This document shows positions 1-8,674 of a stretch of 64,000 bases of DNA, piece after piece. The translations under genes and the position numbers were made by a program. Source of the stretch: Trichocoleus desertorum NBK24 (GTDB taxonomy: Bacteria; Cyanobacteriota; Cyanobacteriia; FACHB-46). Within the stretch, counting starts at the first letter, position 1; each line of letters starts with the position of its first letter. The notes beneath the pieces are model-generated. The model made no database searches. It worked only from the letters and a program-made list of their open reading frames with translations, and was not told the origin of the DNA. Where the stretch lies: the NCBI RefSeq assembly GCF_030409055.1, contig NZ_CP116619.1, positions 4,295,628-4,359,627 of the forward strand, written 5' to 3'.

Positions 1-1226
1 AAAGGCGTACCAGGGGGCAAATGCTGGGATAACAACCAAGCGACTTTGCCTTCAAACCACGCTTCTGTATCTGACATGGTTTGGTCTAGCCTTTGCCGCA
101 CCTTCCCTTCGGCACTACACCAATCTTTGAAATAACTACTTGATGACTGGGACGTAGGCGGCAACAGGGGAGCCAACTGCTCGATCGCCAGCCGTAAATG
201 AGTGGTGTGACCATGCAGCGGATCTAAATTGCGATCGCCCGGATCAACAATCCACTGCTGCGGCTGCACCCTCTCTAGCCAGAGCCGCAGTTCCTTACTA
301 GTCGGCATTTCCCCAATCCGGATCACCATTTCAGGAGCAAGTTGCTCTGCTAACTGCCGATTTCGTAGCAGCAAATCGTAGGTGGAAATCAGATTGGGAT
401 TGAGATCCGCATAGTTCCGCAGCGGCGACAACCCTTCCGCCAGCACAGGCCACCCCAACGCCGCCGATAGTTGCGCTACCGCCGTACAGTACTGCACAGG
501 CGATCGCGGTTGAGCAGGCCCCGCAATAATCACACCCCGTTCGCAAGCTTGCCAAGTCGCCAACGGCAACTGAATATTGCCCACCCCAACCGCATCAGCC
601 TCTGTTATAGGCTGCACTGCTGCAAAAAACTGAGCCGAGTCAAACTGTGATCGCCAAGCTTCCACCACTGGATCAGTAATCGGAGCCAACGGGTCACGAA
701 ACGGCAAATTGAGATGCACCGGACCTGCCACAGGCCAAAGCGATCGCTCCCAGGCATAAACCAGCGTTTGGCGTAGATACCGAAGCAACCCCACCTCTAA
801 AACAGGGATCGCCAACTCCGCATACCAATTGGGAAAATTCCCAAACAACTTTTGCTGATCGATCGCCTGCCCCGCATTGCAATCGCGCAACTCCGGAGGT
901 CGATCCGCCGTTAGAACCAACAATGGCACCCGACTTTGCCGCGCCTCAATCACCGCCGGATAAAAATTTGCCCCCGCCGTCCCCGACGTACAAACCAACA
1001 CCACAGGCAACCCCGACTGTCGCGCCAAGCCCAACGCAAAAAACGCCGCCGATCGCTCATCCAACACCGGAATTGCTTCAATCTCAGGGTGCTGAGCAAA
1101 CGCGATCGCCAATGGTGTAGACCGAGACCCCGGACAAACCACCGCCCTCATCAAACCTAGACGAGCCAACGTTTCTGCCAGGATCGAAGCCCAAACAGAA
1201 TTTGTATTGCTGAAATCAATCGACAT
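1..1226 (-). CDS. menD: MenD, SEPHCHC synthase (partial, 3-prime end beyond left edge)
   Basis: Thiamine-diphosphate enzyme that joins isochorismate and 2-oxoglutarate to give SEPHCHC, an early step of phylloquinone/menaquinone synthesis. About 408 N-terminal codons are present, of a usual 570-590. Reading from ATG at 1226 the protein starts MSIDFSNTNSVWASILAETL and shows the MenD signatures VCPGSRSTPL (residues 30-39), LDERSAAFFALG with the cofactor-activating Glu, CTSGTAGAN, LTADRPPEL and HLNLPFRDPL. The C-terminal diphosphate/Mg-binding domain lies off the window. The family is certain; completeness cannot be judged. Probable menC and menE lie at the opposite end of the window, so the pathway genes are dispersed. 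Confidence 0.95.
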   Translation of the reverse strand, partial: MSIDFSNTNSVWASILAETLARLGLMRAVVCPGSRSTPLAIAFAQHPEIEAIPVLDERSAAFFALGLARQSGLPVVLVCTSGTAGANFYPAVIEARQSRVPLLVLTADRPPELRDCNAGQAIDQQKLFGNFPNWYAELAIPVLEVGLLRYLRQTLVYAWERSLWPVAGPVHLNLPFRDPLAPITDPVVEAWRSQFDSAQFFAAVQPITEADAVGVGNIQLPLATWQACERGVIIAGPAQPRSPVQYCTAVAQLSAALGWPVLAEGLSPLRNYADLNPNLISTYDLLLRNRQLAEQLAPEMVIRIGEMPTSKELRLWLERVQPQQWIVDPGDRNLDPLHGHTTHLRLAIEQLAPLLPPTSQSSSSYFKDWCSAEGKVRQRLDQTMSDTEAWFEGKVAWLLSQHLPPGTP

Positions 1227-1315
1227 GAGGCAAGGAGGAAGGAGGGGGGAAGGATGAGGGATGAAGGATGAAAAGTGCAGAGGAGCGGAGGAATGGATAA
1301 CAGGGGGCAGGAAGG
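1227..1315. repeat. Purine-rich heptamer repeat tract
   Basis: G/A-rich spacer between menD and ridA. It contains three GGATGAG/A units at exact 7-base spacing (1252, 1259, 1266). A second tract with the same heptamer follows at 1751-1789 on the other side of ridA. Resembles the short tandem heptamer (STRR) repeats described in cyanobacteria; no function is evident. Confidence 0.5.
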
Positions 1316-1705
1316 TTAAATAACTGCGATGCAGTCGATTTCGACTCGGACATCCTTGGGAAGGCGGGCAACTTGTACGCAGGCGCGGGCTGGGGCGGTG
1401 GCGTCGTCGAAGTGACGGGCGTAGATGCCGTTGACTGCGGCAAAGTCGTTCATATCAGCGAGAAATACTGTAGTTCTAACCACATCGGCGAAAGTGGCTC
1501 CTGCTGCTTTGAGGATGGCTTCTAGATTTGCCATCACCTGTTCCGTCTGCCGCACTACATCTCCTTCACCCACGATCGCACCTGTCTGCGGATCGAGTGC
1601 GATTTGCCCTGCCACAAACACCATCTGACCACTCGCCGCGATCGCCTGATTATATGGCCCCACCGGAGCGGGAGCCTGTTCTGTCCGAATTACCTTGCGC
1701 GTCAT
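1316..1705 (-). CDS. ridA: RidA/YjgF/UK114 family enamine/imine deaminase
   Basis: Small cytoplasmic trimer-forming protein (129 aa, the normal family length). RidA proteins hydrolyse reactive 2-aminoacrylate and related imines released by PLP enzymes such as threonine dehydratase. Visible signatures: GPYNQAI near residue 17, VFVAGQI, TTVFLADM, the substrate-binding Arg in PARACVQVARLP, and the closing VEIDCIAV with the conserved Glu. Start is ATG at 1705. It sits alone between two purine-rich repeat tracts, downstream of a NUDIX gene on the same strand. Family is certain; substrate preference within the Rid superfamily is inferred. Confidence 0.93.
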   Translation of the reverse strand: MTRKVIRTEQAPAPVGPYNQAIAASGQMVFVAGQIALDPQTGAIVGEGDVVRQTEQVMANLEAILKAAGATFADVVRTTVFLADMNDFAAVNGIYARHFDDATAPARACVQVARLPKDVRVEIDCIAVI

Positions 1706-1750
1706 ATCCGTTTAGCTATCAGTATGAAACCAAGGCATTTTCTCACGAAG

Positions 1751-1789
1751 TGAGGGATGAGGGATGAAAGGGGAAGAAGGAGAGGTAGA
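1751..1789. repeat. Second purine-rich heptamer tract upstream of ridA
   Basis: Two GGATGA(A/G) units at 7-base spacing (1755, 1762) followed by further G/A-rich sequence. Just before it lies a small hairpin CTCAC-GAA-GTGAG (1742-1754). Related to the tract at 1227-1315. Confidence 0.4.
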
Positions 1790-1860
1790 AGCCAGAAATT
1801 AGAAGTTGAGATCTAAACGGAAAGCTAGCTTCAATCTCGAAACACCCACACTTAAATTCG

Positions 1861-1930
1861 TTTGGAGGGGGTCTGGGGGACGCAACCGTCCCTCAGCGGG
1901 AGTTTGAGGGCGAGTGCCCTCAAGGCTCGG
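1861..1930. repeat. REP-like element with two adjacent hairpins
   Basis: Intergenic G/C-rich element holding two hairpins: GGGACG (1877-1882) with CGTCCC (1887-1892), and TTGAGGGC (1904-1911) with GCCCTCAA (1916-1923), four-base loops in both. No T-run follows, so it reads as a dispersed palindromic repeat rather than a simple terminator. It lies downstream of the NUDIX gene and upstream of ridA, both on the minus strand, and could still process or stabilise that transcript. Confidence 0.55.
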
Positions 1931-1962
1931 ATTTTAGTCAAAACTCAAACACCTCACAAAAC

Positions 1963-2394
1963 CTAAACTAAACGAGGCCGTATCCCATAATGCCGATACC
2001 GCCAATAATCCCGCAAAATCCGATCGTGATCAAAACACAAATTCTCAGGTACCTGCCAAGACTCAAATAGCGCAATTCCCTTTGCATCATCCCCCGCCTG
2101 CGGTTCTCCCTTCGCCACTGCGATAAACACCACACTCATCGTATGTTTGCGCGGATCACGGCTGGGGTCAGAATAGACCTGAAACTGCTCAATCAACTCG
2201 ATCGCTAAACCTGTTTCTTCCTGCGCTTCCCGTCGGGCTGCCACCTCCACAGGCTCCCCATAGTCCACAAATCCCCCTGGAATGGCCCACCCATAAGGCT
2301 CATTTAGCCGCTCAATCAACACAATTGGGCGGTGAGGGCAATCGCTCATCTCAATAATGATGTCAACGGTGGGGATTGGATTACGGTAGGTCAA
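1963..2394 (-). CDS. NUDIX hydrolase, ADP-ribose pyrophosphatase-like
   Basis: Hydrolase of nucleoside diphosphates linked to another moiety. The complete Nudix box is visible: [20 protein letters not shown] followed by ETGL, matching Gx5Ex7REUxEExGU. The surrounding motifs ([10 protein letters not shown] at the N terminus, WAIPGGF before the box) match the cyanobacterial ADP-ribose pyrophosphatase-like group. Start: TTG at 2394 lies 9 bases after AGGAG, while the longer TTG start at 2403 would abut that ribosome-binding site, so the shorter 143-aa form is preferred. Substrate is inferred only from group resemblance. Confidence 0.85.
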   Translation of the reverse strand: MTYRNPIPTVDIIIEMSDCPHRPIVLIERLNEPYGWAIPGGFVDYGEPVEVAARREAQEETGLAIELIEQFQVYSDPSRDPRKHTMSVVFIAVAKGEPQAGDDAKGIALFESWQVPENLCFDHDRILRDYWRYRHYGIRPRLV

Positions 2395-2500
2395 AGGTTT
2401 CAACTCCTAAAAGGGAGGCAGAAGTGATTCTACCAAGGGAAGATTCCACTAAGATGAGGGGTGGCTACACTGACAGAGTATTTTTTGGAGGCAAATTTCT

Positions 2501-4009
2501 ATGCCCTTTCCCCGTGCCAGTGGTATCCTGCTACATCCAACGAGTCTACCTGGTCGTTATGGCATTGGTGATCTAGGGCTAGAAGCGCATCAGTTTATTG
2601 ATTTTCTGGCTCGCAGCGAACAACGGCTGTGGCAGATATTGCCCCTTGGCCCCACGGGCTACGGCAACTCTCCCTACATGAGTTTCTCCACAATGGCGGG
2701 AAATCCGTTGCTGATTAGCCCTGATATCTTGAGAGACAACGGCTTCCTCAGTGAAGAAGATCTACGCGATGTCCCCGACTTTCCGTTAGACAAAATCGAT
2801 TTTGAGCGGGTGATTGCTTGGAAGATGCCGTTGTTGCGGCAAGCTTCTGAGAACTTCAAGCAGAAAGCCAGCCCGATTCAACAAACAGAATTTGAAGGGT
2901 TTTGTCGCGGCAAAGCCAGTTGGTTAGATGACTACGCTCTGTTCATGGCCCTGCTGGAAACTCAGGAAGGTGGTAGCTGGGTAGAATGGCCCGAAGAATT
3001 GCGCCTGCGGAAACCAGAAGCGCTAGAGCTATGGCGAGACAAGCTAGCGGATGAAATCTACTTCCAAAAATTCTTGCAGTTCGAGTTTTTCCGGCAGTGG
3101 CGAGAGCTAAAAACCTACAGTAACGCTCAGAATATTCGGATTATTGGCGATATTCCCATATATGTCGCCCACAATAGCTCTGATGTTTGGGGCCATCCAG
3201 AAGTCTTTCAACTAGACCCCACCACGGGCCAACCCACAGAAGTGGCAGGCGTACCACCAGATTATTTCTCCGAAACGGGGCAGCTTTGGGGCAATCCGCT
3301 CTACAACTGGAGTCATCTGGAATCTACCAACTTTGCCTGGTGGGTGGAGCGAGTTCGAGAAATTCTGGCTCATGTGGACATGATTCGGATCGATCACTTC
3401 CGAGGTTTGGAAGCATATTGGTCGGTGCCTGCGAGTGAGGAAACCGCGATCAATGGGGAATGGATTAAGGCTCCGGGATATAAGCTATTTGAAACAATTC
3501 GGGAGCAGCTAGGAAGCCTGCCCATCATTGCTGAGGACTTAGGCTCGATCGATCAGGCTGTGTTGGATCTCAGAGATCATTTTGGCTTTCCCGGCATGAA
3601 GATCCTGCACTTTGCTTTTGGTAGCGATGCTAAGAATACTTATTTGCCGTTCAATGTAGAAGCCAATAGCGTCATCTACACGGGCACTCACGATAACGAT
3701 ACGACGTTGGGTTGGTATCAACAGGCTCCAGATTATGAGCGCGATCGCTTGCATCGCTATCTAGGTTGTACTGGGCCTTACGGGATTGTCTGGGATCTGA
3801 TTCGTCTAGCAATGAGTTCAGTGTCGAATCAAGCGATCATTCCGATTCAGGATGTGTTTAGCTTGGGTTCTGATGCCCGCATGAATGCCCCTGGCACCGC
3901 TGAAAATAACTGGGCTTGGCGTTTCCGAGGGGAGGCTATGACCGAAGACTACAGCAACCGCCTCAAGGAGATGGTTTACATCTACGGTCGCCAAGGAGAC
4001 AAGGTGTAG
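2501..4009 (+). CDS. malQ: 4-alpha-glucanotransferase (amylomaltase, GH77), copy 1
   Basis: Cytoplasmic disproportionating enzyme that moves alpha-1,4-glucan segments between chains during glycogen and malto-oligosaccharide metabolism. The 502-aa protein has the GH77 catalytic triad: nucleophile Asp298 in RIDHFRG, acid/base Glu345 in IIAEDLG, and Asp398 in GTHDND. These match the spacing of Thermus amylomaltase (293/340/395). Other conserved blocks are DIPIYVAHNSSDVWG and DYFSETGQLWGNP. Start ATG at 2501 follows GGAGG by 9 bases. A second full-length paralogue lies about 2 kb downstream on the same strand. Confidence 0.97.
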   Translation: MPFPRASGILLHPTSLPGRYGIGDLGLEAHQFIDFLARSEQRLWQILPLGPTGYGNSPYMSFSTMAGNPLLISPDILRDNGFLSEEDLRDVPDFPLDKIDFERVIAWKMPLLRQASENFKQKASPIQQTEFEGFCRGKASWLDDYALFMALLETQEGGSWVEWPEELRLRKPEALELWRDKLADEIYFQKFLQFEFFRQWRELKTYSNAQNIRIIGDIPIYVAHNSSDVWGHPEVFQLDPTTGQPTEVAGVPPDYFSETGQLWGNPLYNWSHLESTNFAWWVERVREILAHVDMIRIDHFRGLEAYWSVPASEETAINGEWIKAPGYKLFETIREQLGSLPIIAEDLGSIDQAVLDLRDHFGFPGMKILHFAFGSDAKNTYLPFNVEANSVIYTGTHDNDTTLGWYQQAPDYERDRLHRYLGCTGPYGIVWDLIRLAMSSVSNQAIIPIQDVFSLGSDARMNAPGTAENNWAWRFRGEAMTEDYSNRLKEMVYIYGRQGDKV

Positions 4010-4093
4010 AGTTAGGGGCGATCGCTCTTTGGCATTGACACCAAAGCTGCTAATGTCGCAAGCTTTTCTCCATCCCTCTGGTGTGGCACGGTG

Positions 4094-5407
4094 ATGAATA
4101 GATTTGCTTGGCTGAGGCAGTGGTTGAGGTATCGTGCGGTAGTGGCTGCTGGTGCAGTTGGTTTGGCGATCGCATCCTGCCAAAGCCCTAGTAATCCTGG
4201 TGGCATCAACCCGTCCCCTACCGCTACTCCTGACACTAAGGGGCTAAAACTGGGAGCCTTGCTGCCTGCCACAGGTGACTTATCGGCGGTGGGGCCACCC
4301 CTGCTGGACTCTGTTTCGTTGTTGGTGCAGACGGTGAACCAGTGTGGTGGCGTGAATCAGGCACCTGTAAGTTTAGTTTCGGAAGATGACCAGACTGAGC
4401 CTGCGGCTGGGGCGGAAGCAATGGCCAAACTGGTGGAAGTGGATCGAGTTGCAGGGGTGGTGGGTTCTTTTCCCAGTAGTGTTTCCAGTGCAGCGGTGGA
4501 TGTGGCAGTTCGCAATCGCGTGATGCTGATTTCGCCCGCCAGCACTAGCCCAACGTTTACGGAACGAGCTAAAAAAGGTGATTTTCAAGGCTTTTGGGCA
4601 CGGACTGCTCCACCCGACACTTACCAGGCTCAGGCTCTAGCTAAACTGGCTCAGCAACGGAAATACCAGCGAGTTTCGACGATTGTGATCAACGACGATT
4701 ACGGCGTGGGGTTAGAGCGAGAGTTTACACAAGCTTTTAAGCAGCAGGGTGGCACGGTGGCAGGTGAAGATAAACCCGCTCGTTATGACCCCAAAGCAAC
4801 GACTTTTGACTCAGAAGCCGTGATCGCTTTTGGCAATAAACCTGATGCCGTTGCTGCCTTTATCTATGGCGAGACAGGCAGTTTGTTCCTCAAAGCCTCT
4901 TATCAACAGGGTCTGAGCCAAGGGGTGCAGATCATGCTGACCGATGGCGGCTATTCGGAGGACTTTGCCGAACAGGTGGGTAAAACCCAGGATGGCAAAT
5001 TCATTCTGGCAGGGGCGATCGGCACAATTCCGAGTGCGGACGGTCAAGCCTTGGCCGCTTTTACGAAGCTCTGGCAGCAGAAACAGGCTAAACCTCTGAG
5101 TGCGTTTGTTCCTCATGCCTGGGATGCGGCAGCGCTTTTGGTCTTGGCAGCAGAAGCGGCGGACAACAACACGGGTGAAGGCATCAAGAGCCAACTTAGG
5201 GAAGTATCTGGCCCCCCTGGAACTCCAGTGACGGATGTCTGCGACGGCTTAGCACGCCTACAAAAGGGTGAACAAATTGATTACCAAGGCGCGAGCGGCA
5301 ATGTGGACATTGATGAGAATGGCGATGTGGTCAGCAGCTACGATGTCTGGACAGTCAAGGATGACGGCAAGCTAGAGACGATTGGTAAGGTGAATCCTGC
5401 CCAGTAA
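4094..5407 (+). CDS. ABC transporter substrate-binding lipoprotein, LivJ/LivK-like
   Basis: Periplasmic-binding-fold type 1 protein (Peripla_BP_6), 437 aa. The N terminus has a hydrophobic signal ending in the lipobox IASC (Cys29), so it is probably membrane anchored. Family motifs: GALLPATGDLSAVG at the domain start, VVGSFPSSVSSAAVDVAVRN, LISPASTSPTFTERA, and VINDDYGVG. These proteins usually bind branched-chain or other amino acids, amides or urea. No permease or ATPase genes are adjacent, so it is an orphan binding protein here. GTG at 4091 directly precedes ATG at 4094; either could start translation. Confidence 0.88.
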   Translation: MNRFAWLRQWLRYRAVVAAGAVGLAIASCQSPSNPGGINPSPTATPDTKGLKLGALLPATGDLSAVGPPLLDSVSLLVQTVNQCGGVNQAPVSLVSEDDQTEPAAGAEAMAKLVEVDRVAGVVGSFPSSVSSAAVDVAVRNRVMLISPASTSPTFTERAKKGDFQGFWARTAPPDTYQAQALAKLAQQRKYQRVSTIVINDDYGVGLEREFTQAFKQQGGTVAGEDKPARYDPKATTFDSEAVIAFGNKPDAVAAFIYGETGSLFLKASYQQGLSQGVQIMLTDGGYSEDFAEQVGKTQDGKFILAGAIGTIPSADGQALAAFTKLWQQKQAKPLSAFVPHAWDAAALLVLAAEAADNNTGEGIKSQLREVSGPPGTPVTDVCDGLARLQKGEQIDYQGASGNVDIDENGDVVSSYDVWTVKDDGKLETIGKVNPAQ

Positions 5408-5485
5408 GTTTAGTAGGGCTGGGGACGATCGCTTACTCTTAATCTTGGCGTTCGGAACCCTCGACATTTCTTGGCGTGAGAAAGC

Positions 5486-5962
5486 ATGAAAATACAATTT
5501 CGGCAGGCAACCGAAGTAGATTTTGATTTCCTAAATAAAATGCACGCAGCTTGTCTCAGAGAACATGTAGAGCGCATTTATCCTTGGAATCCCGACTTAT
5601 TCGGTGAAACCTTTAATCCTCGTCTGATCCAAATAATTCTTGCTAATCAAATCGAGATAGGAATGTTCCAACTCTTGCAGCGTGAAGGGGAGCTGTATCT
5701 TAGCAATCTCTTGATTCTGCCTAGATTTCAAAACTGTGGCCTTGGTACTCTAATCCTGAAAAATGTTCTTGAACAAGGGCAAGCTTTAAATTTACCTGTG
5801 CAGTTACAGGTGCTTAAACAGAACCCAGCTAAGCGCCTTTACGATCGCCTAGGCTTTATTAGCCTTGAAGAGACGAAGACACACTACATCATGCGGTGCT
5901 CTCAATCCCCTATATTCGAGGCACTATCATCTAGCCAAAGAGATAGCCTATTGCAGCAGTAA
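5486..5962 (+). CDS. GNAT family N-acetyltransferase
   Basis: 158-aa single-domain acetyl-CoA-dependent acyltransferase. Recognised from the GNAT motif A region LSNLLILPRFQNCGLGTLI, where the RFQNCGLGT stretch corresponds to the acetyl-CoA pyrophosphate loop (R/Q-x-x-G-x-G/A), and the following motif B region NPAKRLYDRLGF. Substrate is unknown. It lies between the lipoprotein gene and the second malQ on the same strand. Its sequence is more A/T-rich than the flanking malQ genes, which may hint at later acquisition. Confidence 0.85.
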   Translation: MKIQFRQATEVDFDFLNKMHAACLREHVERIYPWNPDLFGETFNPRLIQIILANQIEIGMFQLLQREGELYLSNLLILPRFQNCGLGTLILKNVLEQGQALNLPVQLQVLKQNPAKRLYDRLGFISLEETKTHYIMRCSQSPIFEALSSSQRDSLLQQ

Positions 5963-6040
5963 ATCGAAACTCGAGACTGATGTTGTAATGGTAGACAGTT
6001 GTTAAAGTCAGGACGCTTGCTGTTTATCTTCAGGTTGTCT

Positions 6041-7555
6041 ATGCCCTTTCCCAGAGCTAGCGGCGTTTTACTGCATCCCACCTCATTTCCCAGCCGATTT
6101 GGAATTGGTGACTTAGGCTTAGAAGCCTACCGCTTCATCGACTTCTTAGCTGACAGCGCCCAACAACTTTGGCAGATTTTACCATTAGGGCCAACAGGCG
6201 AGCCCTGGAATTCTCCTTACCTGTCGTCCTACTCTTCAATGGCAGGCAACCATCTGCTGATTAGCCTGGAAGTCCTGCGCGACAAAGGACTATTAGCAGA
6301 AGCAGATTTAACCGAGCTGCCAGAAATGCCCTTAGCCGTTGATTTCGGCAAAGTGCGGCAGGTCAAAATGCCCTTGCTGCAAAAGGCTTGGCAGAATTTT
6401 CAGACGAACGCTTCAGCCGTACAACAAAAAGAATTTGAAGGGTTTTGCAAAGGCACGGCTTACTGGCTGGACGATTACGCCCTATTCATGGCATTGAAAG
6501 AGGCATTTCAAGATACCAGTTGGCCCACTTGGGAACCCGCGATCGCTAAACGCCAACCAGACGCGATCGCCCAGTGGCAAGACAAACTTCAAGCCGAGAT
6601 TTGGCTGCACAAATTCCTGCAATTTGAGTTTTTCCAGCAGTGGTCAGCGCTGAGGAAATACGCCAACTTACGCGGAATCAAAGTGATTGGCGATATTTCT
6701 ATTTATGTCTCTCAGGACAGCGCTGATGTCTGGGGTAATCCAGAAAACTTCTGCCTCGACTCTGAAACTGGAGAGCCTGCATTGATGGCAGGAGTCCCAC
6801 CCGATTACTTCAGTGAAACGGGACAACTCTGGGGCAATCCCGTTTACAACTGGGAGCAGTTGCAAAAAACTGGTTTCAAGTGGTGGGTGCAGCGTTTCCA
6901 AGCCTTGTTCGACTACGTAGATATGGTTCGGGTTGACCACTTCCGAGGCTTCCAGGCTTATTGGGCCGTGCAGCAGGGTGAAACCACCGCGATGAATGGG
7001 GAGTGGATTGAAGCACCAGGGGAAGCTTTATTTGAAACCCTTCAGCAGCAATTTGGGCAACTGCCTGTACTCGCAGAAGACTTAGGAGTGATTACGCCAG
7101 AAGTCGATGCCTTGCGCGATCGCTTTGGTTTCCCCAGTATGAAAATTCTGCAATTCGCCTTTGGCGACATGGGGGACAAAAATTTCTTGCCCTTTAGATA
7201 TTTGCCTAACAGCGTGGTTTATCCAGGCACCCACGACAACGAAACGATTGTGGGTTGGTTTAATCGCCTCTCGCCCAGCGATCGCGACACTGTGGTTAAC
7301 TACTTGGGTTGCTTAAGTGAAGCGGGAATTCACTGGGACTTTGTGCGGCTGGCGCTCAGCTCTGTGTCTAACCAAGCCATCATTCAGTTGCAAGATGTGC
7401 TGGGCTTGGACAACGAAGGTCGCATGAATGATCCCAGCGACAACGCAGGCAACTGGACCTGGCGATACCAAACCAATGCCCTAACTCCAGAGGTTCGCGA
7501 TCGCCTCAAAAGGATGACCGAGTTGTTTGGTCGCGCCCCTCAAACTCAAAGTTAA
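6041..7555 (+). CDS. malQ: 4-alpha-glucanotransferase (GH77), copy 2
   Basis: 504-aa paralogue of the malQ at 2501. It shares the opening MPFPRASG and all catalytic residues: Asp299 in RVDHFRG, Glu346 in LAEDLG, Asp399 in GTHDNE. It differs in substrate-loop segments, for example GEPWNSPYLSSYSSMAGN instead of GYGNSPYMSFSTMAGN. An in-frame TTG start at 5999 would add 14 unconserved residues; the ATG at 6041 is preferred because it aligns with the other copy. A long inverted repeat follows the stop codon. Whether the copies divide work between glycogen and malto-oligosaccharides cannot be told from sequence. Confidence 0.96.
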   Translation: MPFPRASGVLLHPTSFPSRFGIGDLGLEAYRFIDFLADSAQQLWQILPLGPTGEPWNSPYLSSYSSMAGNHLLISLEVLRDKGLLAEADLTELPEMPLAVDFGKVRQVKMPLLQKAWQNFQTNASAVQQKEFEGFCKGTAYWLDDYALFMALKEAFQDTSWPTWEPAIAKRQPDAIAQWQDKLQAEIWLHKFLQFEFFQQWSALRKYANLRGIKVIGDISIYVSQDSADVWGNPENFCLDSETGEPALMAGVPPDYFSETGQLWGNPVYNWEQLQKTGFKWWVQRFQALFDYVDMVRVDHFRGFQAYWAVQQGETTAMNGEWIEAPGEALFETLQQQFGQLPVLAEDLGVITPEVDALRDRFGFPSMKILQFAFGDMGDKNFLPFRYLPNSVVYPGTHDNETIVGWFNRLSPSDRDTVVNYLGCLSEAGIHWDFVRLALSSVSNQAIIQLQDVLGLDNEGRMNDPSDNAGNWTWRYQTNALTPEVRDRLKRMTELFGRAPQTQS

Positions 7556-7575
7556 AAGCCAAAATCCAGGTTGAA

Positions 7576-7624
7576 CTCACAATGAGTTGGCCCCATCAGT
7601 TAACTGAACCCAACTCGTTGTGAG
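7576..7624. terminator. Long hairpin between convergent malQ and rodZ-like genes
   Basis: A 15-bp stem, CTCACAATGAGTTGG (7576-7590) with CCAACTCGTTGTGAG (7610-7624), with a single T/G mismatch and a 19-base loop that itself contains CAGTTAACTG. It lies centrally in the 83-base gap between two convergent genes, so it is probably a bidirectional terminator, although no clear T-run follows. Confidence 0.7.
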
Positions 7625-7638
7625 CCGCTAATTAAGAT

Positions 7639-8607
7639 CTAGCGAATCGCTACCTGGTCAGATGGAGCTGAAAATACTGCAACATTCGCGGTGTTTCCAG
7701 AGCCTTCTATGGCATCATTCAGCACATTTGAGGGAAGTTGAGCCGCATTCGCATTGGCTTCAAACGTGACTTCTTCGACCGAGCCAGGATCACCTAGCTG
7801 CTTGGCCTGTTGTTCATTTAGCCCGACCAAGACACCCCCAGCATTACCCGCCCGCAATGTTAGCTGCTCATCTGCCATCCAAACCCGCTGGGTGCCTTCC
7901 GGCAAGACTCCTTCAAATTCAGTTTTGCCGTCAGTTACTACCCGAATCCAAGATTGCGCTTTTAAGATCACGCTGACTCTGACGGGCTTGTTGGCATCGT
8001 TGGCGTTGTTAGCATCTGGTGGAGCAGAGAGTAGACCCGCTAGCCCTGGCGTTATAGATTTTTGCTTACCTGGAGTGGCGGTCGTTTTCGCAGGGCTAAA
8101 GGGGCCAAAAACCTGATTAGATACCACTGGGCTAACTGCTTGTCCGGGTGGTTGATTACCCGATGGTTGGTAAGCTTCTACATTCGCCAGCGTCGGCGTA
8201 GTAGAACGGTTCATGAGGTAAGACAAGCTATTGACTGCAAATACAATCAAGCAGACATAAACAACGTATAGATGAACGGGACGTAATTGAGCTGCGGGTA
8301 GGTGACGCCAAGGCTGCTGGACAGGCCGCAAAATTGGTGTAGTGGGGAATGAACTCGCAAACGCTGCCCCATTGATCCCCAGCGCATCGGCAAACTGTTT
8401 AATAAAGCTTTGAATATAAACGGGTTCCGGTAATTCCTCTAGTTGACCTGATTCAATCGCGTTGAGGAGACGCATTTGGATCTTGGTTTTGGCAGCAACT
8501 TCCTCTAACGACATTGACTGTTCTTGGCGAAGCTGGCGTAAGTGAGACCCCATCTCTTGCAGTATTTCGATTCGCTCTTGCTCTTGTTGTAGGGCTGACT
8601 TCTTCAT
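7639..8607 (-). CDS. RodZ-like protein: cytoplasmic HTH, single TM, DUF4115 domain
   Basis: 322 aa with RodZ architecture. Residues about 20-70 form an HTH_25/Xre-type domain (GSHLRQLRQEQSMSLEEVA, then TKIQMRLLNAIESG); residues about 112-130 are one membrane helix; a Pro/Gly/Ser-rich linker follows; and a C-terminal DUF4115 beta domain spans about 205-285 (VSVILKAQSWIRVVTDG). RodZ links MreB to the elongation machinery. Cyanobacterial homologues are often annotated only as helix-turn-helix proteins. Start ATG at 8607. No mreB is in the window, though PBP2, another elongasome component, is encoded 16 kb away. Confidence 0.8.
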   Translation of the reverse strand: MKKSALQQEQERIEILQEMGSHLRQLRQEQSMSLEEVAAKTKIQMRLLNAIESGQLEELPEPVYIQSFIKQFADALGINGAAFASSFPTTPILRPVQQPWRHLPAAQLRPVHLYVVYVCLIVFAVNSLSYLMNRSTTPTLANVEAYQPSGNQPPGQAVSPVVSNQVFGPFSPAKTTATPGKQKSITPGLAGLLSAPPDANNANDANKPVRVSVILKAQSWIRVVTDGKTEFEGVLPEGTQRVWMADEQLTLRAGNAGGVLVGLNEQQAKQLGDPGSVEEVTFEANANAAQLPSNVLNDAIEGSGNTANVAVFSAPSDQVAIR

Positions 8608-8674
8608 ACGCTACGCTCCTTGACGTCTGCTGCACAGTTATAGTTTTGTTTAATGTTTTGTTTATCCATTGGTT

